This document shows positions 1 to 7,500 of a stretch of 12,355 bases of DNA, in pieces; the first letter of the stretch is position 1; the number at the start of each line of letters is the position of its first letter. The notes under the pieces are model-generated. The model made no database searches. It had not been told where the DNA came from and saw only the letters and a program-made list of their open reading frames with translations. Origin of the DNA: Legionellales bacterium UBA4722 (GTDB lineage Bacteria > Pseudomonadota > Gammaproteobacteria > DSM-16500); NCBI GenBank assembly GCA_002404295.1, contig DHJK01000215.1:13231-25585 (forward strand). The letters are read 5' to 3'. A program made the position numbers and the translations under genes.

Positions 1-23
1 TTCGCTCTCGCTCGCAATGACGA
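1..23. repeat. Truncated end of a dispersed palindromic repeat
   Basis: Positions 1-23 match positions 2790-2812, the right arm of the large palindrome between epmA and the ATPase gene, at 22 of 23 bases; the difference is t for g at position 8. The match runs off the left edge, so this is probably the end of a second copy next to the 3' end of epmB. The word containing gcaatgacg is typical of non-coding palindromic repeats seen in many intracellular and environmental bacteria. No coding function is implied. Confidence 0.7.
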
Positions 24-39
24 CAGCTAGGCGAGCTGT
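23..39. other. Short hairpin downstream of epmB
   Basis: The arms acagct (23-28) and agctgt (34-39) pair perfectly around a 5-base loop, 4 bases beyond the epmB stop codon on the minus strand. There is no run of T after the stem on that strand, so it is not a standard intrinsic terminator. It could still help define the 3' end of the epmB transcript. A six-base stem can also arise by chance. Confidence 0.3.
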
Positions 40-43
40 TACG

Positions 44-1042
44 CTAACGATCCACTCTGACTTTGGCAGCGGCGCCTGCTTGTGTGCAGACTAGTTTGGG
101 TACGAGGTAGCCTGGTAGTCGTTCTGTCACTTGTAGATGTAAGTTCTGGGCGACTTCTCGTTCAAGGTCAAAATGTGCGCAGCCTTCTACTTTGTCTAAT
201 ACATGTAAGTAATAGGGTAGGATTCCGCTAGAAAATAACGCTTCACTCAAGGCGACCAAGGTATCTGCATTGTTGTTAATGTCTTTGAGTAACACGGCTT
301 GGTTGAGCACGGTAATATTTGCTGAGGTTAAGTTTTTTATAGCGAGACTCACAGCCGGTGTTATTTCTTGCGGGTGATTGCAATGTACGACCATGACGGG
401 TCGTAACCGCGTGTGTGTGAGCAATGCCACTAATTCAGATGTGACGCGTTCAGGCAATACAATAGGCATCCGGCTATGAATACGTAGTCGTTTCAGATGC
501 GGTATAGTGCTTAGCGCCTCGGTAAATTCATGAAGTTGCGAATCATTCACCACTAAAGGATCGCCACCGCTTAAAATAACCTCTGTAATAGTTTCATCGC
601 ACGAAATGTAGTCTAAGGCAAGCTGCCAGCCGGCTGTGCCTGGGTTATTTTTGGCATAGGGAAAATGTCGTCTGAAGCAGAACCGGCAATTAATACTGCA
701 ATTACCAGAGAGAGTCAGCAAGACGCGGCCATGATAGCGATGCAGCAAGCCTGGAATAGGATTGATGGTTTTTTCTTGTAAAGGGTCTTTTTCAAAACCT
801 TCTACGAGTTTGAATTCATCGCCTAACGGTAACACCTGCCGTAAAAGCGGGTCATTGATATTGCCTTTTTGCATACGAGACACAAATTCACGCGGCACTT
901 TGAGCGGGAAGAGCGTGGCGGCTGCTTTGGCCTGGTCTAGCCAGGCGAAATCCAATTCAAGTAACTCTAATAATTCACGTGGGTCAGTCACCGCATTGAT
1001 CAATGCAGCTTGCCATGGGGTCTTTATCATCGGAGGCATCAT
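44..1042 (-). CDS. epmB: EF-P-specific lysine 2,3-aminomutase EpmB
   Basis: EpmB (YjeK) is a radical-SAM, PLP-dependent enzyme that converts (S)-alpha-lysine to (R)-beta-lysine, the group then attached to elongation factor P. The 332-residue product has the radical-SAM cluster motif CSINCRFC with Cys115, Cys119 and Cys122, followed by FRRHF, and the ILSGGDPL glycine-rich segment. Near the end, PGYLVPKLV is shared with the family. By alignment from memory with Escherichia coli EpmB (PLP lysine 332, ten residues from its end), the PLP lysine should be Lys327. Length is normal for EpmB and shorter than catabolic lysine 2,3-aminomutases. The first ATG is used; an in-frame ATG four codons later is possible, and neither has a clear ribosome binding site. 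It diverges from efp, its end substrate, across 62 bp, which strongly supports the EF-P role. Confidence 0.95.
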   Translation of the reverse strand: MMPPMIKTPWQAALINAVTDPRELLELLELDFAWLDQAKAAATLFPLKVPREFVSRMQKGNINDPLLRQVLPLGDEFKLVEGFEKDPLQEKTINPIPGLLHRYHGRVLLTLSGNCSINCRFCFRRHFPYAKNNPGTAGWQLALDYISCDETITEVILSGGDPLVVNDSQLHEFTEALSTIPHLKRLRIHSRMPIVLPERVTSELVALLTHTRLRPVMVVHCNHPQEITPAVSLAIKNLTSANITVLNQAVLLKDINNNADTLVALSEALFSSGILPYYLHVLDKVEGCAHFDLEREVAQNLHLQVTERLPGYLVPKLVCTQAGAAAKVRVDR

Positions 1043-1050
1043 TTTATCTT

Positions 1051-1078
1051 TTGATTATTTAATTAAGGAGGCTATTAT
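1051..1078 (+). promoter_or_regulatory. Predicted sigma-70 promoter for efp-epmA
   Basis: TTGATT (1051-1056) and TATTAT (1073-1078) are separated by 16 bases and would start transcription at about 1084-1087, giving efp a leader of roughly 20 bases. On the opposite strand the same segment reads TATAAT (1079-1074), a possible -10 box for epmB but without a good -35 partner. The divergent genes may therefore share this AT-rich control region. An AAGGAGG at 1065-1071 lies inside the promoter spacer. Confidence 0.45.
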
Positions 1079-1144
1079 ATGCCAAATCTTCAAAGGAGAA
1101 AGCAATGGCTGTGTATACAACAAATGAAATACGGGGCGGCATGA
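1079..1144 (+). other. Possible 21-codon upstream ORF overlapping the efp start
   Basis: A perfect Shine-Dalgarno sequence AAGGAGG (1065-1071) stands 7 bases before an ATG at 1079. It opens a 21-codon frame, MPNLQRRKQWLCIQQMKYGA then A, that ends in TGA at 1142-1144. This frame is out of phase with efp and runs across the efp start codon. If transcription starts upstream of about 1060, the frame would be translated and could couple to or compete with efp initiation. If the promoter at 1051-1078 is the real one, the signal is not in the transcript and the match is fortuitous. The peptide resembles nothing I know. Confidence 0.2.
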
Positions 1145-1677
1145 AGATCATTGTGGATAATGATCCTTGTGTGATATTGGATAACGAATTTGTCAAACCG
1201 GGCAAAGGCCAAGCCTTTAATCGTATAAAATACCGTAACTTAAAGACAGGTCGGGTCGTTGAGCGGACTTATAAGTCGGGTGATAGTATGCAAGCGGCGG
1301 ATGTGGCCGAGGTCGAAGCGCAATATTTATACCATGATGGGACGCATTCGCATTATATGGTGCAGGATACGTTTGAACAGTTTGTGATGACGGATGCTGA
1401 AGTCGGTGAAGCTAAGCAATGGATCAAAGAGCAGGCTATTTGTATGTTGATGTTGTGGAATGGAACGCCGCTTGGCGTGACGCCGCCTAATTTTGTGGTA
1501 TTGAAAATTGTGGAAACGGATCCCGGTGTGCGTGGTGATACCTCTGGCGGGGGTGGAAAGCCTGCGAAATTAGAAACCGGTGCTGTCGTGCGCGTGCCTT
1601 TATTTGTACAAGAAGGCGAATTGATTAAAGTCGATGCTAGAACGGGCGTCTATGTTTCCAGAGCGAAAGAAGAGTAA
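1105..1677 (+). CDS. efp: Translation elongation factor P
   Basis: EF-P binds between the P and E sites of the ribosome and promotes peptide bond formation at consecutive prolines. The 190-residue product has the family's three beta-barrel architecture. The domain I loop EFVKPGKGQAF (28-38) carries Lys34, the residue beta-lysylated by EpmA. The middle and C-terminal domains show WNGTPLGVTPPNFV and the signature region from GDTSGGGGKPAKLETGAVV to VPLFVQEGE. Length matches E. coli EF-P (188) plus a short acidic tail. The start is fixed by AAAGGAGA at 1092-1099 and by the MAVYTTNEIRGG alignment with the family. A bacterial EF-P with lysine at 34, next to epmA and epmB, indicates the beta-lysylation route rather than rhamnosylation (Arg32, EarP). 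It precedes epmA by 2 bp, so the two are almost certainly co-transcribed. Confidence 0.98.
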   Translation: MAVYTTNEIRGGMKIIVDNDPCVILDNEFVKPGKGQAFNRIKYRNLKTGRVVERTYKSGDSMQAADVAEVEAQYLYHDGTHSHYMVQDTFEQFVMTDAEVGEAKQWIKEQAICMLMLWNGTPLGVTPPNFVVLKIVETDPGVRGDTSGGGGKPAKLETGAVVRVPLFVQEGELIKVDARTGVYVSRAKEE

Positions 1678-1679
1678 AG

Positions 1680-2645
1680 ATGATTAATTGGCAACCCACG
1701 GCATCATTTGAAATATTACGACAACGTGCTGACATGATCAGTCGTATTCGTGCTTTTTTTGCAGAGCGTGGTGTGTGGGAAGTTGAAACACCCCTTTTGT
1801 CGCATGCAACGGTGACTGACGCGCATATCATGAGTATCGAGGCACCTTTCAAAGAAATGGGTTCAGGCAAAGAAGAAATTTGCTATCTGCAAACATCGCC
1901 TGAGTATGCGATGAAAAGATTGTTGGCGGCAGGTTCTGGGTCTATTTTTCAAATCACTAAAGCATTTCGTCAGGGTGAAGTGGGGAGATTGCATAATCCT
2001 GAATTCACGATGTTGGAATGGTATCGACTTGGGTTTGATCATCATGCGTTGATGGATGAATTAGATGAACTTTTGCAAGTTGTTTTGAAGTTGCCTCCAG
2101 CGATGCGCATGAGTGTTGCTGATGTGTATCAACAATGTGTGGGAATAGATCCGCATACGGCAACGGTCGAAGATTTAAAAAAATGCGCAGAACAGTATGT
2201 CGAGTCCTACCCTGATTTGCCGAATGATAAAAATAATTGGTTAGATTTATTGTTTACGCATTGTATTGAGCCGCAATTAGGAAAAGATGCGCCGTTGTTT
2301 TTATATGATTTTCCGGTGTCGCAAGCGGCTTTAGCGAAGATTCGGCAGGAAAATCCACCGGTTGCGTCGCGGTTTGAGATGTATTTTAAAGGGGTGGAGT
2401 TGGCGAATGGGTTTCATGAGTTGCAAGATTCTGTTGAGCAGCGGAAACGGTTTGAAGCTGATTTAAAGTATCGGGAAACGCAAGGGATTCCTTTGGTGCC
2501 GATGGATGAGCGGTTTTTAGCGGCGTTGCAACAGGGATTACCTGATTGTGCGGGAGTCGCATTAGGGATTGATAGATTGATCATGTTGGCATTAGGTTGT
2601 GAGACTGTTGCAGCTACGTTGAGTTTTAGTTTTGTTTCTTCTTAA
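1680..2645 (+). CDS. epmA: EF-P--(R)-beta-lysine ligase EpmA
   Basis: EpmA (PoxA/GenX/YjeA) is a truncated class II lysyl-tRNA synthetase paralogue that activates beta-lysine with ATP and transfers it to Lys34 of EF-P instead of to tRNA. The 321-residue product lacks the N-terminal anticodon-binding domain of LysRS, as expected (E. coli EpmA has 325 residues). Visible class II motifs are motif 1 around GVWEVETPLL (31-40), motif 2 from FRQGE (96-100) to HNPEFTMLEWYR (105-116), and motif 3 GIDRLIML (296-303). TSPEY (72-76) and GVELANGFHEL are typical of the lysine pocket. The ATG follows the efp stop by 2 bp, and the purine-rich end of efp (GAAAGAAGAG, 1665-1674) can serve as its ribosome binding site, so translation is likely coupled. 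No epmC hydroxylase gene is present in the window. Confidence 0.96.
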   Translation: MINWQPTASFEILRQRADMISRIRAFFAERGVWEVETPLLSHATVTDAHIMSIEAPFKEMGSGKEEICYLQTSPEYAMKRLLAAGSGSIFQITKAFRQGEVGRLHNPEFTMLEWYRLGFDHHALMDELDELLQVVLKLPPAMRMSVADVYQQCVGIDPHTATVEDLKKCAEQYVESYPDLPNDKNNWLDLLFTHCIEPQLGKDAPLFLYDFPVSQAALAKIRQENPPVASRFEMYFKGVELANGFHELQDSVEQRKRFEADLKYRETQGIPLVPMDERFLAALQQGLPDCAGVALGIDRLIMLALGCETVAATLSFSFVSS

Positions 2646-2693
2646 TTAACTATTCAGCGAGTTGCGCCGACCACCCATTGTGAACGTGCATCA

Positions 2694-2816
2694 AGCCTCG
2701 TCATTGCGAGCGCGAGCGAAGCAACCTAGTCTTTTCAAAGCTGATTAGTACCATTGATGTTCAAAAGCAGCGTTAAAAGACTAGGTTGCTTCGCTCGCGC
2801 TCGCAATGACGAGGCT
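2694..2816. repeat. Long palindromic intergenic repeat with 42-bp perfect arms
   Basis: The left arm 2694-2735 and right arm 2775-2816 are exact reverse complements over 42 bases, around a 39-base centre (2736-2774). Pairing continues imperfectly inward (caaagctg against cagcgtt) and outward (tgaacg at 2681-2686 against cgttca at 2818-2823), so the whole unit is about 145 bp. It fills most of the 199-bp gap between the convergent genes epmA and the ATPase. It has no open frame and no T run after the stem, so it resembles a non-autonomous palindromic or MITE-like element more than a normal terminator, although such a stem may still stop transcription from both sides. Positions 1-23 carry a partial second copy. 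I see no clear target-site duplication. Confidence 0.85.
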
Positions 2817-2844
2817 GCGTTCAAGATTAGGCCAGTGGTAATTG

Positions 2845-4209
2845 CTAAATAGTTTCTAGTAATCTATATACCTGACTCAGCAAATAAAATGGCAGTGAAA
2901 TGAGTTCATAATCATTCTGATCACCCGTCGTTGTTTTTGATTTGATGTGATCGCGCTGAGCGGGCCCCGCATAAAAACGAATGGCACGTTTCCACGGTTT
3001 TTCACTCATAAATTGATGCAATGATCGTAATTTTCCCTCAACTCCGGCCTTCACTTCAATTGGAATCAATCGTTGATTGTCTTGAATTAAATAATCAATT
3101 TCAGCGCTCGAACTGGCTAATTCACGGTTCCAATAATGTAATGTGGGTTCAACATAAAATGGCGATAATAAGCGTAATAATTGTCCCACGACTTGTTCTG
3201 CTAGAGCTCCTTTATTGATGACTAGGATATCCTCCATGTTGCTAAATTGATGCAGCTTTAAGCCTAGCATCGTTGAAACCAAACCTACATCGATCAAGAT
3301 AATTTTGAATATCTTTGAATTCACTTCAGCCCCAAGTGGAATGCCATTGGCGCTTACACTTTGCGCCTTATAACACAAGCGCGCTTTTAATAGTAAGCTC
3401 AGTGCTTGTTTAATACTTTCATGCCGCGCGGTAGGATTCACGTGGCTATAAACAAATTTTTTGGTTAATAATTTTGGAACTGCATGCAATACTTCTTCTA
3501 AATTAATAATCGATAATTTCCCCGCATATTTCGTAAAATCATCTTGGTAAGTGTTGATTAAATTATTATGCACTTGCCCAAGCGCTTCCAGCGAAGATGT
3601 TTTAATCCAAGTAGAAACAGCTTCTGGCATGCCACCTACAGTCACAAATTCTTTAAATAATTGATTAGCTTTATTATGCAATGCTGTATTAAATGGTTTT
3701 TCAATAGACACTTTCTCTATGGCGGATAATAAATGCGTTTCATTTTTTGCTAATAAAAATTCTTCAAACCCTAATGGTTCAATAAAGAAATATTGTATAC
3801 GTCCAACAGGCATACTAAATGTATGATTTTCTAATACAAACTCCAGCAGTGATCCTGCAGTAATCACAGCAAGCTCAGGCATGTCTTCATAAAACCATCG
3901 CAATTTTGCAAATAAATCAGGTGCAGCCTGAATTTCATCTAAAAACAAAATAGAGTTTGCTGGATGAATAGGCTGATTCAATGCGCTTTCTAAATTTAAT
4001 ATAATTGTCGATGGATCATTGCTTTCAAAATGAATAGCCAGAGAACGCTGTTTTTCAAAATTAAGCTCGATCAGCTTCTTGCCTGTTTGCTTGGCAAGCT
4101 CCCTGACAATCCACGTTTTACCTACCTGCCGCGCGCCTCGGAGCACAGCTGGCTTGCGATTCGGTGCTATTAACCAATCTTTTAATTTATCAATAAGATA
4201 ACGGTTCAT
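2845..4209 (-). CDS. AAA_14/DUF4143 family ATPase with nuclease-like C-terminal domain
   Basis: This 454-residue protein belongs to the widespread AAA_14 plus DUF4143 group, whose cellular role is unknown; members are common in accessory regions. The N-terminal P-loop domain shows Walker A GARQVGKT (25-32), Walker B SILFLDEIQ (86-94) and the sensor-like ITAGSLLEF (116-124). The middle contains FVTVGGMPEAV, a hallmark of the group. The C-terminal DUF4143 part contains EIDYL (370-374) and IPIEVKAG (383-390), a D...E-x-K arrangement (Asp372, Glu385, Lys387) like the PD-(D/E)XK nuclease fold; whether it cuts DNA is not known. The start is the first ATG, after a weak GGA. The gene stands alone: it converges on epmA and has non-coding DNA upstream with paired operator-like sites. 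No toxin, antitoxin or transposase partner is visible beside it. The function is unassigned; the family assignment is secure. Confidence 0.9.
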   Translation of the reverse strand: MNRYLIDKLKDWLIAPNRKPAVLRGARQVGKTWIVRELAKQTGKKLIELNFEKQRSLAIHFESNDPSTIILNLESALNQPIHPANSILFLDEIQAAPDLFAKLRWFYEDMPELAVITAGSLLEFVLENHTFSMPVGRIQYFFIEPLGFEEFLLAKNETHLLSAIEKVSIEKPFNTALHNKANQLFKEFVTVGGMPEAVSTWIKTSSLEALGQVHNNLINTYQDDFTKYAGKLSIINLEEVLHAVPKLLTKKFVYSHVNPTARHESIKQALSLLLKARLCYKAQSVSANGIPLGAEVNSKIFKIILIDVGLVSTMLGLKLHQFSNMEDILVINKGALAEQVVGQLLRLLSPFYVEPTLHYWNRELASSSAEIDYLIQDNQRLIPIEVKAGVEGKLRSLHQFMSEKPWKRAIRFYAGPAQRDHIKSKTTTGDQNDYELISLPFYLLSQVYRLLETI

Positions 4210-4221
4210 TGAAATTTATCC

Positions 4222-4275
4222 GTGAAAATATACAGGTATATTGTAACAGTTGCCTGTGAAATATAAAGGTATATT
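4222..4275 (-). promoter_or_regulatory. Paired operator-like palindromes and promoter of the ATPase gene
   Basis: Two copies of AATATA-NAGG-TATATT lie at 4227-4242 and 4260-4275, with identical 6-base arms and the spacer differing only in its first base (cagg, aagg). Each is preceded by gtga. Their starts are 33 bp apart, about three helical turns, so a dimeric regulator could bind both on one face of the DNA. On the minus strand a TACAAT -10 box (4245-4240) sits between them, 17 bases after a weak CTTTAT, and the ATPase start codon follows at 4209. This is the layout of a repressed promoter. The regulator is not identified. Confidence 0.55.
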
Positions 4276-4555
4276 TTTATTGGTTTTGGCTATTTTAACG
4301 TTGAGCAGGCCATGAAAATAGTGGGGATCCGCACTCAGCTTGAGTTATGTAAGCTTGAACGACTGACCAATCGCCTAAGCGGGTATCTTAATGCTTTAGT
4401 AAAAATGCCATGTAAAATTGCTAGTGTCGTAGCAATAATGCATGGCATTTTTGCTACTGTATCGTTTAAGCCCCAATGACGACGTGATTTCTCGCTGGCA
4501 CGAAACTGGCAGTGACCAGCGTGTTTGCAAAGATAAGGCTGCAATCTATGAGTTT
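4276..4555. other. Non-coding stretch between the ATPase and giant genes
   Basis: Apart from the hairpin at 4397-4456 I see no gene here. Two short open frames (4335-4544 minus, 69 codons; 4442-4624 plus, 60 codons) overlap each other, have no recognisable motifs and no good ribosome binding site, and run through the hairpin or into the giant gene. The stretch could be decayed sequence or the 3' untranslated region of the giant gene. Confidence 0.4.
4397..4456 (-). terminator. Two-stage hairpin, possible terminator of the giant gene
   Basis: The outer arms aaaaatgccatg (4401-4412) and catggcattttt (4441-4452) pair perfectly over 12 bases, and pairing extends to 4397/4456 with one G-T pair. 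A second perfect 7-base stem (attgcta 4417-4423, tagcaat 4430-4436) with a 6-base loop lies inside, separated by a small internal loop. The stem ends in TTTTT on either strand, as in a bidirectional intrinsic terminator. It lies about 100 bases past the stop codon of the giant gene and upstream of the ATPase promoter. The stem is AT-rich, so its strength is uncertain; a structured small RNA or a palindromic element remnant are alternatives. Confidence 0.45.
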
Positions 4556-7500
4556 TTAAAGTGGCCGACTCAATGCTTGGAACTTTCTGAGAGTCTTTAC
4601 AGAATCCTCATGAGCTTTTATTGAGTCTCCTATAGGTGTATTTTCGAAATAAGCGTGATGATTTTTGATGATCATTCCTAGCTTTCCTTCGCTGAGTGCG
4701 CGAGGGTCGCATTTTTTAGCTTTTGTGTTTTCTATATAGTGTTTAATCTCTAAGAGAATTTGGTGCGCTTCGTCTAAAGGCTGAGCTTCATTTTCTATAG
4801 ATCTATTTTGGAAATAAGTATCAAGATTTTTGATGATCTTTTCTAGCCTTCCTTCGGAGGGTGCGTTAGGGTTATGTTTAGCTTCTGGGGTATCTATGAA
4901 GTTTTTGATCTCTAGGAGAATGCTCTGCTGTTCGTTTAATGGCTGAGCTCCATCTATTATAGATATATTTTGGAAATAAGCATGATGACTTCTGATGATC
5001 TCTATTATCTTCTCTTCGCTAATTTTGCTAAGGTCGCATTTATTAGGTTGTTTAGCCTCTGGGTTATTTACATAATTTTTTATAAATTCAGCTGCATCCA
5101 GTTTACGTTGTTTGCTCATGAAGAAATTAAGATTCTTGTACCATTTATAGTTTTTTCTTTCTTCACAATAGTTTTTGATCTCTAGGAGAATTTTCTGCTG
5201 TTGGTTTAAAAATGGTAGAGCTTCACTTGGCTTTGGTGAGTCATCTTCTTTTTGGTCATTATTATTTTTTACAGGATTATCACCGACTGCTACATGCTGC
5301 TGCGGACTATTGTTTGTTACAGGCGCTAGATCTGTAGGAGGTGCTCTATTTAGTTCATTGCTATTTATCGCAGCAGGATTATTTTTAATTCCAGGTTGTA
5401 TTATCTCTGGGTTTAATAAAGAGACTGGTAACGGAGAAATCTCATTTTCTTTAGCATCTACCTTTTGTTGTTTATTCTCTTGATTTAGCTGTGCGGATAC
5501 TGATAGTACAGTAAGAGGATTGTTATCGAGAGATGCTACTTTATCGTGAGCAATATTTTCGGGCTCAACTTCTCTCTTGCTTTCATTGCTGGATACATTT
5601 TTTTCTGTAGGTTTGGATTTGGCGAGCGCCTGTCGCCCAATTTCTGCAAACTCTTCTTCTGCAAGTATTTGCTGTTGTGCTGTCAGCACGAATGATCCTG
5701 GATAATCATCTTGATAAAAGGGTGATTGTTGTTCTTGAGCCCTAGGTGGTATGGTAGCAAGTTGCTTTGGTAATTCCACGCCATCATTCTCATTTGCTAC
5801 TTGCTCTAGATCTTGGTTTAGTGCATCTGGTTTGGAAGCGCTGCTTGCTAGTTTTTGCTCATTGTTATTTAGTACTTGATTTACATCAGCGACTACTTGG
5901 TGCGGGTCTTGGTCTGATAGAGGTGCGACATTTGCATTGGGAAATTTATCTTGGTCATTGTGGTTTTGTTCAGACCTCTCTTGCTTTTGCTCTATGACAC
6001 CTTGGGGTGCGATGGGAGAAATTTCGTTGGGTATAGCATCGTCATGCGGTTGTTCACGCGGGGTCAATATTTGTGGAAGTTCTTCCTCGCGCCACTCTGC
6101 TGATTGTTCTTCTGATAGTGGTGGGCTAGCGACGAATGAAGCTTGTTCAGGACTATGGCTTCTTAATGCTTTTCGAAGTTCTTCATTAAATAATAGCCTC
6201 CGCTCTAAGGCTGCGGATGCTACTTCTTCACGTATTTCCTTTGCTTCTGACAAAGAGTTTTGTTCTCGATTATTATTCTCTACTTCATCAGAAGATTGTG
6301 GTTTTGGGGCAGGCGACTGCTCTATTTCGTTTTTTAATATCGCCTCATGCCCGTATTGTTGTGATGCATCATCATTTGCTGATTTTTCGGTTTTTAAAAC
6401 CGGCTGATCAGTCAACATTGATTTTAATGTTGTTAAAGGATCTTTTTCTTGTTTTATAATATCCCGAATATTTGTTAATTTAGAATTAAATAATACTACA
6501 GAGTCTGTGTGAGCTTTTATTTCTGCATCATATTTTTCTTGTGGAGAGAGCGGCCGCGAAACATCAGCTACAGAGTTAGCCGCAGATTTAACCTCTGAAT
6601 TTGCAGAAGCTACACTTCCCACTATAAAACTATAAATCCCAGATTGAGACGATCCAGGAGGTAATAGAAAAGTTGTTAGTGATTCTAGTACTTGCGTTGC
6701 AGCCCCTAAATTTGAGGCCATGCTGTGAATGTAACCCCCGCTTGTCTGTGACGTAGGAAGGGCGTTGTCTTGTGCTATGGAATTAACATCGGATATACAT
6801 TTGTAAGAAGGGAACACTTCTGAAATTGCATAAGTTTCGTGATTATCTGGATTAAGTTTTGCAAGAATTTTTACAGGATCCGCTGAAGGGTTTTTATCCT
6901 TGCTCTCCAAATAATCAATTGCTTCTCGTAGAGTCTTGCTATATACATAATTTAATTGATTTGCTATGTAGCTTTTTTCAATATCCAGTTCACATTGATG
7001 TTTGATTGTTACATGTAATGATGCGGTGAAATGTTCTAAAGGAGCTCTGTTTTGAGGCCCCATATATTGAATAAACTCTTTAGCCTGATTAAAAAATAGA
7101 TCAATAGGTTTTGCTAATGGCTGCAAGGGTGCAGTTTGATAGTATTTATATAGAAATTGTGGAGCATCCGCATTTATTTGTAAAAGCATGACGCTACATG
7201 CTTTCGATGAAAGAGAGGTGAGCAGTTCCTCTGTGCAAGTTTTTTTATAATTAATGCTCTTAGACTTAAACATAATTCTTGCGAGATAACAAGTTTGAAA
7301 ATCTTTAATCAGTTTTTCAATTTCGCCCTCAAAAGAGACAATTTCCAAGTAGGCTTTATCATAGGCTTGTTTAAGTTCAGGCGGCGTGCAGCCTTGTAAC
7401 GCATCAATATTGTTTAATAAGTCTGCTTTTTTTCGATCTAATTTTTCTTTAACGGCTGCAGCTTGGGTTGTTTGTATACTATAGTCGACAATGTTAACTT

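Noticed and set aside
762..1127. Plus-strand frame of 121 codons antisense to epmB
   Set aside because: It is a shadow of epmB and overlaps the efp start; epmB is certain from its radical-SAM motif.
2646..2844. Standard intrinsic terminator for epmA in the palindrome
   Set aside because: The TTTT run is at the loop side of the arm, not after the stem on either strand, and the arm length far exceeds that of terminators.
2845..4209. Toxin-antitoxin or transposon assignment for the ATPase gene
   Set aside because: No small partner ORF with a ribosome binding site lies beside it, and no transposase motif or terminal inverted repeats bracket it.
4335..4624. Two overlapping short frames (69 codons minus, 60 codons plus) as genes
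   Set aside because: They overlap on opposite strands, cross the nested hairpin or enter the giant gene, have no good ribosome binding site and show no recognisable motif.
5175..6459. Several plus-strand frames of 76-156 codons antisense to the giant gene
   Set aside because: They lie inside the low-complexity linker coding region, where biased codons on the minus strand suppress stops on the plus strand. Their predicted peptides have odd Ser/Cys-rich or Leu/His-rich composition and no family features.
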